Shown here one piece after another: positions 34,006-49,564 of a stretch of DNA of 64,000 nucleotides. The DNA comes from Apostichopus japonicus (taxonomy: Eukaryota > Echinodermata > Holothuroidea > Aspidochirotida > Stichopodidae). Position numbers and translations under genes: made by a program. The notes below the pieces were generated by a model. That model made no database searches. It was not told where the DNA came from and saw only the letters and a program-made list of their open reading frames with translations. The DNA lies in assembly GCF_037975245.1 (NCBI RefSeq), contig NC_092567.1:10943376-11007375 (forward strand), given 5' to 3'. Positions within the stretch are counted from its first letter, which is position 1; each line of letters starts with the position of its first letter.

Positions 34006-36262
34006 GACGAGCAAGTCACTTTAGGTCACTTACGCATTTTAGCAACAAAAAATAACTTGATTTTGGAGATATGGATTCTTGAATATTTGTTTAGATACAA
34101 GAATTGTAGATTTGAATAAGCTTTAAAATTTTACATTTGACTTCATCAATTGCTTCATTAACAGTCTTCTTTAATATGGTATATACGCAGAACGTTAAAA
34201 AGTTTTTAATTTTAGCAATATATAATTTTGGCGTAGAAAGCTGATAATAGTATGTGTTTATCAAGTAATTCTTAAATACAAAGATCGGCACTGTATAGTA
34301 TATACTTTTAATGTTATTCTTTCATTGTTATCTTAATGCGTCTTTTAAATGATTCTACTGGTTTCATTTAATTTCAGATCTTCTTTATTTCTTTATATTC
34401 CGATATTTTCTTTCGATTTAGAACAATTATAAGGCTCTAACTAATAATTGCTCTAATTATTGTTATATTTAGTCATTAGTTGTTAGACTGCTTTCTGCTT
34501 AAACCATTTAGTAATTTTACTTTCTTTCAAGGTTTAGTTGCTTTCTTTCGTTCCTCCTATGTCTATATTATAAATTAATCTTTGATATTACTCACGAGTA
34601 ATCCAGTGAATATTAGAAGAATATTGTTAAATGTTGTCATCATAACAATGACTGGCTGTCTACCGTTACCATTGGTTGTGTTACTCAAAATCATACTAAA
34701 ACATTGTCTTAGACATTAATGAATAACAATGACATGTTTTGTTTTTTTTAATCCAGTTCTTTGTTCCATTATTATGATCTCTAATGATGTTTCTTTGAAG
34801 ACAATAGGAACACGTGACAGTGACGTATTATAGTAAGATTTTAACATGATAGCAACGAAGATGATGTTCTATATATTTAACATTGACCTTAAATGCAATA
34901 ATCGGCTCTCCATAAATGTTTTTCATCTTTTTGTATCGTTATTTTGATACTTCTTAATAATGATGCGGGTTAATGATTAATGAATATTCATGATCTCGTC
35001 ATTGTAAATCAGTTTTTGTCGTATTTGCTTTAACCCAATTGGATGTTATGAAGCCATGACGTTAACCACTAAGCCCAAGCCCTGTAACGCAAAACTGAAT
35101 ATATTTACATAACTACACACAGAAATTAACATATACATATGGAAGACATCACTGCGTTGCGGTATCTGTTTATGATATTACATATTTCCAAGGATATAAT
35201 TATCACTTTATTTTGTAATTGTTTTTGGTATCTTCCGTATTTCTGCATGTAAGTACAAATATACAATGTTTGCAACAAATACACTTGTTCCCTTTGAGGC
35301 GATCCCGGTCTCTCATTGTGATACAATCACAACCGATTATTCCCATGTATCTGTTACTATATCATAAGTTCGTATATAAGAATCTTTTCATGAAGTTATT
35401 GATATGTATTGATATTGTAATGTCAATGGAAGCAATAAAAGAAAACTAATCAGAGAAATATTGTCAACATTGTTATCTCTGTGTAACACGTAGTCTATGT
35501 ACTAACTTGTAATTTCAACGTCATGTGTGCCTTTTGAAAAATTCTAAACGTCCAACGTGTTACAAATATTCAAAAGCGTATAATAAAATGATCGTAAAGT
35601 ATATTGCTCAATGTGGCATCTGGTGACCATTAATTGATTTTATAGCGTATTTTGGGCAATATCTGAATCATCTCCAGGCAGGAATTTTAACGGTTTTCCA
35701 TTTTCCTTGTGTCTTTTCTTAAAGAAACGAATTTCACTCCTGGTCCCCATACGAGGATCTCTCCTTGTCAACATCCACTGTTTTGATCATTGACGTCTCT
35801 GCACGCATGGGGCCGGGTGGGGGTGGGGAGGGGTGCTCCTTGCGGATGCCCTCCATTGTATTAACTTTAAATCGAGATGAACTTCTTCATTGAATTTCAT
35901 TTGGTAAATTAAAGATGAGTTAATAAACTGGTATATCAATGGTACCGTTACCCCTGGCCTCTACATTCTTACTGAATTTATTTCTCCCGTACAATGTCCT
36001 TTCCCTTCCCCGTTGGTCCTCAACTGCATTGGATACCACGTATGTCTGTTTCTATGTATTGATAACGTCATAATGCTTATCAATATATGCTAACATTTTT
36101 GGAGGCCTTTGTTACGTAACACTTCGTCACGCCCGTCTGCAGTGTTTTCCTTAAACTGTACCCTAAAACGCAAACGAAAGTGTAAATTTGCTGAGAATGT
36201 TTATTAATACATCGATAACGATATCCGATTCTATTTTATTTTATTATTTTATGTCGTGAATT
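34006..36262. other. non-coding stretch
   Basis: AT-rich and without a recognisable gene. A minus-strand pol III A-box-like TTAGTGGTTAACGTC near 35052-35066 has no B box. Confidence 0.5.
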
Positions 36263-36908
36263 TAAGGGCGGCGGAACCGGGGGGGGGGGGCACAGGGGCA
36301 TGTGCTTCCCCCCCCCACTTTTCCACTTTTCCTCAGGTTAAAAATGTGCCCTTTTTCTACATAAAAAATAAGATGTCTCAAGTTAGCAAGAGGCCAGGGA
36401 ACCAGAATCAACACTCGGGAAGGGCCATCTGAGGGGTTTGTAAAAGCAACATTTTTCTTGTACGCTCCGCGCCAACCGATGGTGGCGCTCCGTTCAGATA
36501 GTCGTGCATACAACTTTGCAAATCTACGCCCGTAACTTTTAATGAATTTCTGTGGGTCAAACTCAAAGCTATTTCGAATAAAAAAAATTTGTTAAGATAT
36601 TGACAAGAAATAAAATCTAATTTGGAAGATTCCTACATTAGCAACTAGCATGATTTCACCTCATTTTGTCTCAAAAGAAAACTTGTTCCTTGTTTCCCAA
36701 TTTGCACATTGGATATTGCAGTGCTAGTATGCATATACTACTATATGGGGGGGGGGGCGTTGATGGAGTGATGTGTATACGCAAATAAGGTAATACAATA
36801 AGAGTTACAAAGGGTACTAAATATAAGGCTGCATCAGTCCAATCGAATTTCTGCAGAGTGCCCTTTGATGTCGGTGCCCCCAGATTAAAAGTGCTTCCGC
36901 CGCCCTTG
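36263..36908. mobile_element. hAT-type MITE, 646 bp (copy 2)
   Basis: Close copy of 17868-18517 in the same orientation, with the near-matching 8-bp flanks CGTGAATT (36255-36262) and CGAGAATT (36909-36916). Its first base is T rather than C. Differences from copy 1 are mainly homopolymer length and scattered substitutions. The hairpin motif is at 36469-36488. Confidence 0.85.
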
Positions 36909-39900
36909 CGAGAATTTGAAGGTTTGCTTCATAGACTTGTTTCAACATAGATTTCCATTCTTTCTTGTTTTCACTCTCTTTGACTCAGTTTCTAAAGGTC
37001 GTAACATTGACCTATATTGATGTCTGGCAGTAATATAAATGACTTCTTTCATTCTTCATGGTGTGATTTTGTGGTCTTGCAGTAAAATAGATATATCGTC
37101 TCGTTAACACCGCGGTTTATGGTATACCGCCAGCTGACAGATTGTGGAAATTCATCCTAAGCAAGCGATATTATCAGATTGATACAAAGTTCAGTGATGG
37201 GGTAATGATTGCTCCTAGTTTTAAGTGTTTAATTAGTCAAAGAATCAACAAATTAATAAACAAATAAAACAGAACACACATCGAAGTTCAATAGGGAAGT
37301 GGGGGGGGGGTGGGTTGGCTGTAAATCTAATCACAATAGCATATATGACGCCGTGATCAATTGTTGGTGCGTAAGATATGCATCACCCATAGAAATTGAA
37401 GTAGGGAGAATGACGTCATGCCACATATACTGAAGCCACCCATTTAACTGGTGGCGCTTTGCTTGTACGGCAAGACAGTAACGGAGCGTAATAAAAACAC
37501 TACATCTTTGAAATAACTAAAGTGATAAAGTTGACATTAATCACTCGAAATGGTGATATCGCGTGCTGCACTTGGGTGCCAAAATCGTGAAAAATGTAGC
37601 AGTGGACTGTAGTTTCACAGGTAATTCTTAGGAAGCGATAGTAGAAGCAAATACATAGGAATATAATTATTTTACTTTTGTCGTCTGCCCAGCTGCTGTA
37701 TTGTAATTCCATGGACCCTGGATATAGTTAACCTAGCCCCTAGACCGGCTGTCCTTTTGAATGCGATATGACTAAAAGCCTAGTGAAAAAATTATCACCA
37801 CCTCATTTTACTTAAAAAATGTATACCTAACGATAGATCCACATGCTATAATAACATGGGATGACGGTTATGATATCATGGGCGTATCACTAACATTTCA
37901 GTACTAGGAAATAGGCTTAGCCTAACTTATGTTTATGTACGTAGCCTTGCCCCTTGGTGGGATATGTAATCTTGCATAAACTACTACCCAATTTGTAACA
38001 TTATTTCTCAGACCTGCATGCACAGACTAATATGGAAGTATTACACAAATTAAGTTACGGAAGGGGGGGGGGGGAGGGTGGGGAGGGTTACATTTTCAAG
38101 GGACAACTATGACAATATCTGAGTGGAGCACTAAAATAATGCAAGCAAGGACAATGTTTGCCATGTGCCTCTTAGATGAAATTACACTTCCAGATATTAA
38201 AAGTTGCACAAAACACTCCACTTATTCAAGTCATTAGAGGCGATACAAAAAATCAGACTTGATTCTTAAGTCAGGAGTATAGTACTTACCAGTCTGGTCG
38301 CCATAACATGTCTCTGTTTTGCAAAGTACACCTACTCTTTCACAAAAACCGGTAAAATCAAATTCAATTTCAAAGTCGAATGCACAATGTATGTATATGC
38401 AGACGTACAAATGATCTGGCTTTTTGCAGTATAACGCAAAGCGCCCTCATTTATTTTCAAGGCTTCACTACTTAAACACACGGCGATGCAATGACTTACT
38501 GATTTTGTTGGCATCCAAATGGACATTATAGTAATGTTTGCCTTGTTGGAGTCATATTATATCGTTGAAAATTCGTTGAAATACTTAGGGTGCTTTTTTT
38601 CTCCAGTAAAGTGTATTTTTCTTGTAATTGCCTATACATTTGTTTCCAAAAGTAATGTGAAACATAAGAACATGTTGTCGGGACGGGTGTTATTTAAAGA
38701 GAACATTCAAAAAATGATGTCACATATATGAACTCTTAGAAGAGAGGGGTAGAGTTGGTGGTATCAGGAGAGAGTTGTAGGGTGAAGTACTTCATTCAGT
38801 GACAATTGAAGAAAGAGCCATTGATATGAATAGGTTATTACTTAAATATGACTACTTGCCTGTTTATATTATACATGTTATTTGTTTTTTGGGGAGGGGG
38901 GTGGGAGGTAAGGGAGGTGTGAAATAGTTAAAAAAATTTAGAATGTTAAAGAAAGAAAATGTATTAAATGGTGGACGGCATTCAGATAGTGTTGTCATTG
39001 GTGGGGGTATAGGAAGGTAGTAGGGAGTTAAGTAGTCACGCGATATCAATTAAAGAAAGTATGATACATTCAGCTGATTATATAAATATGACTACTTGTC
39101 TATTAATATTACATGTGTAGGGTCTGTGGTAGTGTGAAATAGACATACAATGTCAACGTAAATGTCTGAAATATGACAAACGTTAAATATTTAATCGTCA
39201 CAATCTATCAGTCTAAACTACTAACGATGATATAGTATCAATCATATACATTATGAACGATACGCAGATGTTAATAAGAATATTAAACATTTTGTTTTTG
39301 TAGTATTATGCTTTTCTATATCCAAATAAGTACACAAATTGTTTCACGCCATATTATTATTTTTTATGGAAGTTATGGACTGATTTCATCTTTTAAATTC
39401 GTATATATATTTACAACTATTTATATTTTCGACAAAAATAATTATCCCTGATTAATTTTGGAAAAGTTTCTAATCGTCATAATCAATTTTCTTTCCCGGC
39501 TACGAAGATCTTTTAATTTGACCCCCCAAAAAACAGAAGAAAAAACATGAATCTTTTTCATCTAATCCTTTAATGAAGAATTGTGATATGATGAACTTGG
39601 ACAGATGTGCAGACACTGAAATTACGTCAACGGTTATCCTTCAAATAATAGGTCCCAAGAAAAGAAAAGAAAAATACACGTTTGGCCACGTATGTAAGTT
39701 GGAATGTGCATCTAATTATGTTACTGGACATCACCATTATATGTAAGTATTAGTAGTTTTGTCATTATTATTCAAACCATTTAGGAAAGGAAAAATACCA
39801 TAGTCATCGCCTGGCACAGTGTTTGCAAATACAAAGATTCAGTTAAAATGTTTAGCACTATCGTGGAGTGCATCTATAGTATCGTAAAACAAAAGGGTAC

Positions 39901-41357
39901 CAATTTTATTTTCTTAATCGTATATATGCATTCCTGGGATTGCAAATGTTATTCAGACCGTTCCACTTGCAATAAATATAGCTACGATAAGCAAATAGGA
40001 TGCACTGTGGACGCTGCTTGACTTGCAATATTTCAGTAAAAGTAGTGTTTTGTTAATTACTGGAGAAACAGAGAAATAAAACAAAAGGGTTGTCAGCATC
40101 CATTCAATCATCAATAAAAAATGTTAACTCAATGTGACAATAGTAATCCGTTGGCCATGTCGGAACCAACCGTCAGAGAACTAATGAGTACTGGATACCA
40201 GGTTCAATACACCGCCTGCAGGTTTGTAGGTAAAGCTACGCTTCTTAGGCAAGAGGTTCGAAACCGGTAAAGAAGGTTTTAATTCCACTGTTGGCAACTG
40301 CCACCTGTATCGAGCAATACTAGTTGTCACTCTCGGTAAGCACGTCATACCCCCACAAGAATGTCACTTTCAGTATTTAACAATTCCGGTAACCACCCCA
40401 TACTCCATCCAAGAATGGTAATAACGCTATTATCCACACGGCTTATTATATACGCAGAAAATAACGTAATATTTAGTTGATGCAAAATAAAAGTGAATTG
40501 GTTGGATACAAGCGCACAATCTGTATATGACTACGAATGTAACCTTTATATCCATTGACCTTAAATTTCCGCCATTTCTTTGAAATCGCGCTCAGACAGC
40601 ACTTACGTAGCTAAATGACTTCCTTATCGAGAGTACCTAAACAATGTGATAATGCAAGAAGGGAAGCGTTCAGATTAACCTCAAAATGAAAGTAACTATT
40701 AAGTACAGTTCCATTACGTTTTTCAAATAACATCACGAGTTACACAATGAAATACCCACTTGCATTAGAATAGCGACAAGATGTTAATTTCAGATTCTGC
40801 ATTTGGATAAGTTACCATAAAATTATGTTTGCTTAATCTGTTAAATTGTTGTCTGTTTAACTAATATGATTTTTATTCTTATTTTGATATCAAAAAAGCT
40901 AGATATTTTCGTTATAGAAAAGGATCGTCTGCGTTGAAATATAAAGCCAGCGACGTCCTCAGTTGCAGGTAAACATAAATCCTGAACCGTTGACAAAATG
41001 TATATCACACTGCGAGTATTAGTCGTAAAGGCAAAGCAAACTGTCAGTACGTTTGGAAACTTCGTCAGCACGTAATTGCAAGCCTAGGTTTAAGCGCCCA
41101 CCTTTAAATGATATTTATCCCCTTAAAATGTTTTTCACAAATCGTAAATGGTACTAAAATTTGAAAATTTTGAAAGCAACGAACCAACAAAGTCAACACA
41201 TTTTCTACAATTGTTGCTAGATCCGCGGATTCTACGACTGCACCAATGAGCTGAACTTATTAATAGATGTACGTTTATTAAGTTTTCTTGGTTGCTATAT
41301 TACTTTTATTGTGTTAAAAGTCGACTTGTAAGTTACCACCACAGCTATTCCTATAAC
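36909..41357. other. non-coding stretch
   Basis: No gene recognised. A loose local duplication pairs 38740-38880 with about 39000-39120 (shared AAATATGACTACTTG). Poly-G runs lie near 37300 and 38065. Confidence 0.5.
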
Positions 41358-42283
<926 letters not shown>

Positions 42284-42292
42284 ATATATATA

Positions 42293-42338
<46 letters not shown>
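42284..42338. repeat. (TA)n microsatellite
   Basis: TA repeat between the retrotransposon tail and a hAT-like G-rich end. Confidence 0.9.
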
Positions 42339-42340
<2 letters not shown>

Positions 42341-42760
42341 CGTAGGAGGCGGGGGGCTGGGGGGGGGCTGCAGCCCCCCAACCAATTTTTTTGGTGAAAA
42401 TTCGGGCAATATGCTGAGAATTTTCGGGCACCTACTGGAAGAATAATAATTTGCAATGTGTTTTTCATTTTTTTGGGGGGTGAAAATTCGGCAATATGCT
42501 GAGAATTATTTCGGGCATCTACTAAAAGAATAATAATTTGCAATGTATTTTTGAATTTTTGGGTGAAAATTCGGGCAATATGCTGATAATATTTTTCGGC
42601 ACCTACTAAAACAAAATTGCATTTTTTTTTTCAATTTTTTGGGTGAAAATTTGGGCAATATGCTGAGAATTTTGCGGGCACCTACCAGTGGCGGAGCGTC
42701 CATACAGTCAGAGGGGGCGGATGCCCCCATGACGGACTCAAATGGACTGCTGGTGTGACA
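42339..42760. repeat. ~84-bp tandem repeat with hAT-like ends
   Basis: After TAGGCGTAGGAGGCGGGGGG, four diverged units containing GTGAAAATTCGGGCAATATG start near 42396, 42477, 42562 and 42641. A second G-rich hAT-like end (CAGTGGCGGAGCGTCC, about 42686) follows. Short minus-strand frames here are repeat-borne. Related sequence appears at 16490-16560. Confidence 0.7.
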
Positions 42761-42960
42761 GGGAATAGTGTCCGGGCGTCTCACGGACACTATTCCACGG
42801 GAATTATGTCCGTAGGACAACTTTCTCGGGGGGAATTGTGTCCGGCGGACAGTATTATCTGTCCGTACGGACACTATTAACTAGGAAAAAACGTCCGTGT
42901 GTGGTGATTTTCTGTCCGCGCGGACAGGATGAGAGAATAGCACGGACAAATGTGTCCTAC
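42761..42960. repeat. cluster of GTCCG / CGGAC inverted motifs
   Basis: About ten GTCCG or CGGAC pentamers in 200 bases, several paired as exact palindromes (GTCCGTACGGAC, GTCCGCGCGGAC) or near palindromes (GTCCGGCGGAC), often next to ACTATT. Not assigned to a known family. Confidence 0.65.
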
Positions 42961-44480
42961 AAGCTCTTCTGTGTGGAAACGTAGTGCAAAAACATCAGGA
43001 CAGCAAGGCTTCTTTGGAGTATGCCTTTTCATCTTAATTGCATTTCTTAATGGCAGGATTTATAGAGGAACTTTAGACCAATTTCGCTACATGATGAACG
43101 GCTGAAATATATGGTCATTAATGATTTCTTGCATGATACTATTTGGACAGACACAAATGAATGGAAATATCAATTTAATTTAAAATTTATTGCAAATTTA
43201 ATTCTCCTTCATGTTCTCTGCTGCATAAGATAAATACATTTCTAAAAAATGACAAAAGTGCTGCAAGACTCGTGCAACATCCTACGTCTATTGTGACATA
43301 GAACAACTGTATCTGTTTCTTTATTTTTAGTACAAGCTGTTTCAAATACTTTGTTTTATAAAAATCATCCAATTTCCCTTCTACTTTTAATACTAATGCT
43401 TGACAACCATTGACAATAACAGATAGCCTCACATCTAGTAACTTTTGAAATCTTGGGGATCTCAAGACAAAATGACATTCACATGGGAAAAAAAGGTTAC
43501 ATAAATCAAAGTAAACCATGCTTTGGCGTCCACAGTTGTAGCCTAGCAGTATTTGTTGGTCAGGCAATCAATTAAAGGAAGACTATTGTTAATCCAATTA
43601 TCAACAGGCTGTGAATGTTAACTATGGTGAAAATACTTGGGAATTCCTTTTCATGTGATATATTTTAAGATTGGGCAATGCCTAGCTGGTTGGAAATGGT
43701 ACTTGGGAAGCAATATAAAATCATATGGTATAGGAGCAGAGGGTTTCTGTAGGGTGTTTTCGTGTGTTCATGACATGTCAACCATCGAACCATGATATAT
43801 TGCCTGCACAGTCAGGCAGTGCATTATTCATTAGAAGGTATTTCCAAACGAATATCTCACCATGCACAACTGGTATTGATAAACACCAAAAACGTTTGTT
43901 GCTACTATGTATTGTTAATGGGCATAAAGGCCTCTAAGCTATATCAATTATTTTCAACAAAAATCAGCTGAAAGTTATGTTGCATTGGCTTCAAATATGC
44001 CAGATACTAAAATATGGTCACCTATGGTCAAAATTATTAAACTGTTTTTGTACCACCTGTAGGAAATTTACCTCACTGGGACATTCTGTCCTTTTGCATG
44101 TTCTTTTAAAATGTCTGAGAAAAATTTGGAGATTATAAAGACCTCAAGGAAAGTACTTCTTGATGTCACAATACAACTTTGTGGCCTATACAGACTACCT
44201 TCAAATGACATGCTGCTGGTCATACTAAGTATCAGGCTTAACATAAATACTGGGAAAGGCGGCTGTGTGAGAACCAGTTCTACTACACTCAGATTGTTTA
44301 GTGTTAGTCAAAGTATCTCAATGACTATTGTTCAAATGTTGGAAAAGAAAAAAAATCAATTAGGGCTAATTGGGAAATGCAAGCTGAAGCCAGTAAAATC
44401 ATATTTGTACACAATTCACACAACTTGGTATCAGTTAACATTTCTCTTGCTTTTGTCTACATATTTGGCCCACCTTTTCC
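42961..44480. other. non-coding stretch with two unassigned open frames
   Basis: A minus-strand frame of 126 codons (43187-43567) and a plus-strand frame of 124 codons (44111-44485) are open, but neither shows a recognisable domain or flanking exon structure. I do not call them genes. Confidence 0.4.
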
Positions 44481-44582
44481 TTTGACATTAAATAAATATT
44501 CTTTGCACTAAAAGTTTGGTCTTGACACAGTCAACAGTATAATCACCTGAATCCTTTACTGGGGAGCATCCAAGGCCAGTCA

Positions 44583-45220
44583 ACACTGAAAATAAAAATA
44601 CACATACATACACATACATACATATACATATATACACACATATACACACACACATACATATAATACTATCTATACACATTAATTCTGAATTTTGGTGTTA
44701 TTGCTTTGTGTCTCAGATTATACCTAGTAGTTTCTCGAAGTAGAGAGTTAAGTTCGGTATGCAAAGAATGTCTGTCATTTCTCTGTATGCAATTTACACT
44801 TCTAATGAACTCATTTTTAGCAGCATTGTTTACAGTACTCATAAGAAAGTTAAAATCTATATTAAAAATTCTAGAACAATACTTTAAAAAAAAAAAAATT
44901 CTCTTATTATCTTTAATTAGTAAAAAGTGATACCAAGCAGAAACAACATATATTAGGTGTGGTAAGATATTGGCAGTAAAAACTCTTTTGCTTACATCAA
45001 CATGAAAATATGGAACTATATACGATAGAGTTGAGACTATGAAGTACACCCGTTTAAGTATTCTGCTTATATGACCAGTGAAACTTAGTTTGTCATCAAT
45101 ACAAACACCTAGATATACTGTATGATGAGTGCGTTCTACTTCTGCATCTTTAATTGAGATTTTAGTTAACTTACATGATAAAAGACCTTTTCTACGAAAA
45201 CGCTTATTCAGTTGCAACAA
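44583..45220 (-). pseudogene. non-LTR reverse transcriptase C-terminal fragment
   Basis: The minus-strand frame (184 codons, 45220 to 44666) contains VYLGVCIDDKLSFTGHIS followed by a helix-rich stretch with ANILPHLIYVVSAWYHFL, the post-palm region of non-LTR reverse transcriptases (YLGVxID...HI...P...Y...W). It ends with a polar segment (YNLRHKAITP). A TG/TGTA-rich simple repeat at 44583-44665 lies at the 3' side, as a retrotransposon tail would. The copy differs clearly from the fragment at 41544 and belongs to another family. Upstream catalytic motifs are absent. The direction opposes the 41544 copy. Confidence 0.65.
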
Positions 45221-47077
45221 CTACATAATGCATCACAGATAAAGAAACTATATCCCAGTTGTTACTTGCCTTGATATACTTGAATGGCATATGAGGACAG
45301 CTGTCAAGTAGCATGTATGCATAAACCAGACTGTGGTTTCTATGATCCAACATGAGTATCCTTTCATATGAATGGGACATACTGACACACTTGATCTTTA
45401 GTAATACAGCAAGAAGTGACAAACAGTATATTCACAATGACAGATGCTGACACAAATGACCACTGATAGCCTGCTTGTACTCACTCAATGTGATACATAC
45501 TACAGTAAATATGAGATTTCTTCCAGCTTCCTCATCTTGAGATATCAAGTTTTAAAGGTTTACAAAATTTGACCACTGTTAATCTCCACAATAACAAAGG
45601 CCTCTTTTAGCCATGTGGTATACTTACAGACTAAATATGATATCTGTTCAGCTTCCTTTCTTGAACTTATAATTTTTACAAGGTTTTCACAACTTGAACC
45701 CTGTTTACCCTTTGACATCCACCCCAAAAATATAGGATATAATCAATATGATTCACATACATGCCAAATCTTACATTTTCCAAGCTTCCCTTCTAGAGAT
45801 AGCGTGTTTGAAGCCAGGTTTCATACCGCACACACAAGTATTAACGCATAGGTTTATTAAATCAGCAAACAAAGTAAGCATTGATATTGAGATGACGCAA
45901 TATGACAAATCATTTTTTTCTAACCCATACCGTCACGACTCTAAGTTTATGCTTAGAACTACAATGAATGTATGCTATATCAAGTGAGCTGGCTTCCCTC
46001 ATCTTGGAAAGATAATTGTTCTGCTTGTTTTAGCCAGTTTTGTTAATTAGTACCTATTCGTGTGACCAAAGCAAAGCATAGCAGAACAGAATTTAAAAAA
46101 TTAGATGGTGAATGTAAAAATTCCATTTACCTGAAGAAAGACGAACTAACTGCCATTTACTGTCCTGGATGTGACACATGAGTTTATAGATTACAACTAC
46201 CAATAGAACAACTTCATTTCTACGTGTGGTAAAATATATGCTTGTTATGTGAGACTTTTGTTAGAATTTTGTCACCTTAGAGTCCTTTGAACTTCACAAT
46301 CAACAAAAACAATCCCAGGATTTACTTATACCATCATTCTGACTGGAGTTCTCTGGGAACATTGCTCTTGATTCAACCTTACAATGCCATTACTAAATGC
46401 ATTATAAGATAATAGAAATACTAATTCTATTCAGTATACTAATTGTGTGCACATTTTCCTCCTTGCCAGGGGGAGAAAAACAGACCCTTTGATATATATG
46501 GAGGGGGAGGAAGTGTGTGTGTGAGGGGGGGGGGGGGGGTTATGAATTGAATTGAAACCAATCTAGTGTGGTTTGAACAGAAGGAATGTGTGAATTAAAT
46601 ATTGCTTAATATAAGGACACTTATTGCCGGTTCCAAAAAGTGCTATCTGACGGCATTTTATGCTTTGTTTTTCTTGTTGCTTGCTGTTTTTATTCTATCT
46701 TGCACATATAAACATACTTAAACTTTAAGCGGGATTTTTTTTTCTGGAATTGTCTATCAGTGGGGGTGGGGGGACAAACAATAACGATATGCATGAAAGA
46801 AAGAAACCTTTTTATCATAAATTATCAAGTTCTTGTCTTAACCACTGGTTGTTATACTCAAACACCTGATCATCTCCAACCTCATCATATTCAGCTTAGA
46901 TAGCCTCCCTTCCTATCCTGGTGAAATGCTCTGACCCTTGGTACCAACCTATACCTATACATAAAAGTTTAAAATTATTGACTGAATAGAGAAGTTAATA
47001 AGTAACCACATTCAAGCTAAAAAAATGCATGTTTACACCACACATCATATTGAAAAGATAATTGTGCATCAGGATCA
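45221..47077. other. non-coding stretch
   Basis: No gene recognised. Several 60-80-base segments of TGACCTTTGACCTC type (45560-45720) resemble dispersed repeats also seen at 49720-49930. A minus-strand AATAAA (46688-46693) could serve the gene ending at 47078. Confidence 0.45.
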
Positions 47078-48475
47078 TTACTTTGGTAAGCTTTTGCGCA
47101 GTTGACTACAGGCTGCTTCAGCTTCTGTTTCGGTGCAACATGTGACAAGGTGGTAGAGATGGTCCACAGCATGAGAGACAAGAACGTCATTGAGGTAATT
47201 CAGCCTGCAGAAAAGGACGCATGAATAGTAAGCATTGCTTCAAAGTTACAGAAATTAAGTAGAAAGTAAATATTACTGTGAAAACATGATTTCAGCAATC
47301 ATTACAAATGGGTACTTCAAATTAATGTATGTTGCAGCATTCGGTAATAACAAGGTGAAGCATTCAGACTAGCAATATTGTTTATTGCCACAAATGCAGA
47401 TCTGATCCTCCATGAGCATGCGAGCATTCAGACTGTAGCAAATTGATCCCCCAATTGTGGGTCTGATCCACCGTGAGCATGTATGGAGTATATTCAGACT
47501 AGCATGTTGTTCGCCCTTGTGGGTCTGATCCTCCTTAACCATGCAATAATTTATACTATAGGACGTTGATCACCCAAATTGTAGGGTCTGATCATCCTTG
47601 AGCATGCGGGAATGCAAACTATAGCAAGTTGATCGCCCTTGTACGTCTCGTCCTACTTGAGCATGTGAGATTCAGACTAGCAAGTTGATCACCTCATTTG
47701 TGGGGTCTGCTTGATCCTCCTTAAGCATGCGATTATTCAGAGTATAGCAACTTGAATCCCCAAGTGTGGGATCTGATCCTCCTTGAGCATGCGAGCATTC
47801 AGATATACAGTATGGCAAGTTGATAGCCTATTGAAGTCTGTACGCATTCCTGTGTATTGTATCAAGGCCAAGCTTAGAGTGAGATCTGATCAAGTGTGAC
47901 CTATGTGCAGCACTAAGGTCACGTCTCGACGTAAGTCAGTGTTAGATTCAAATTTTCTGGCAGGACGGGCCAACAGTTCAAGCACTCAATCACAGAAAGT
48001 AAAATTCATGACAAGGCAAGGCTTAGGGCGATAAACTTACAAACAATGATATGACCAGAAGGACTGGATCCCATTTTTCAATAAAAAGTTCCTTTAAATG
48101 CAGTGCTTAACCATTGAAAGTATACATATCATTACTATATAGCACAATAAAAGTTTGCAACAAGTAGCGAAACATCTAAAAGCGTTTGGCCGAGCGATGA
48201 TGATAGGTAACAGGTAGAGCACCTTTATCATTAATATTAATCAATATTTGTTTCTGCTTGAATTTTGAGAGTTGCTTAAGCACTACAAAATTTTGCTTGT
48301 AACTGCCAATGTATACCACTTAGGTTGGCATCAGTAACTGCATGATTATGGAGTGCATATAATCCCACTTTAATGAAATATTTAACACTTACTGTACTTC
48401 AAACTTTTTGAGTTTCTTCAATTGGTCATACAACTGCTTCTTGGAACTTGAAGAAAAACTGTTGCAAACAGATCT
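47078..48475 (-). CDS. unidentified protein, last two exons
   Basis: On the minus strand an exon at 48475-48393 ([20 protein letters not shown], then KLKKFEV) is preceded by ATTCAACAG and ends in phase 2 before GTAAGT. It joins in frame to an exon at 47204-47078, preceded by TTTTCTGCAG, that reads [19 protein letters not shown], then [19 protein letters not shown] and a stop at 47078. The joined 69 residues are amphipathic and look alpha-helical. The intron holds a 60-bp minisatellite. Upstream exons were not found; a hAT copy occupies 48542-49564, just upstream. I do not recognise the family. Good splice signals and a frame kept across the intron support a real gene or a recent pseudogene. 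Confidence 0.5.
47355..47835. repeat. diverged minisatellite, ~60-bp unit, about eight copies
   Basis: The unit holds GGGTCTGATCCTCCTTGAGC, ATGCGAGCATTCAGACTA and GCAAGTTGATC blocks. Copies vary by indels and substitutions. Confidence 0.8.
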
Positions 48476-48541
48476 CTGTTGAATCAAAGCAAAGAACACA
48501 ATCATAGCACACTGGAAACTTACTTAACCATGAATTGTAAA

Positions 48542-49564
<1,023 letters not shown>

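Noticed and set aside
35052-35066. Second SINE head on the minus strand
   Set aside because: Only an A-box-like string; no B box within the expected distance.
43187-43567. 126-codon minus-strand protein gene
   Set aside because: No recognisable domain, no family-like motif and no supporting splice structure.
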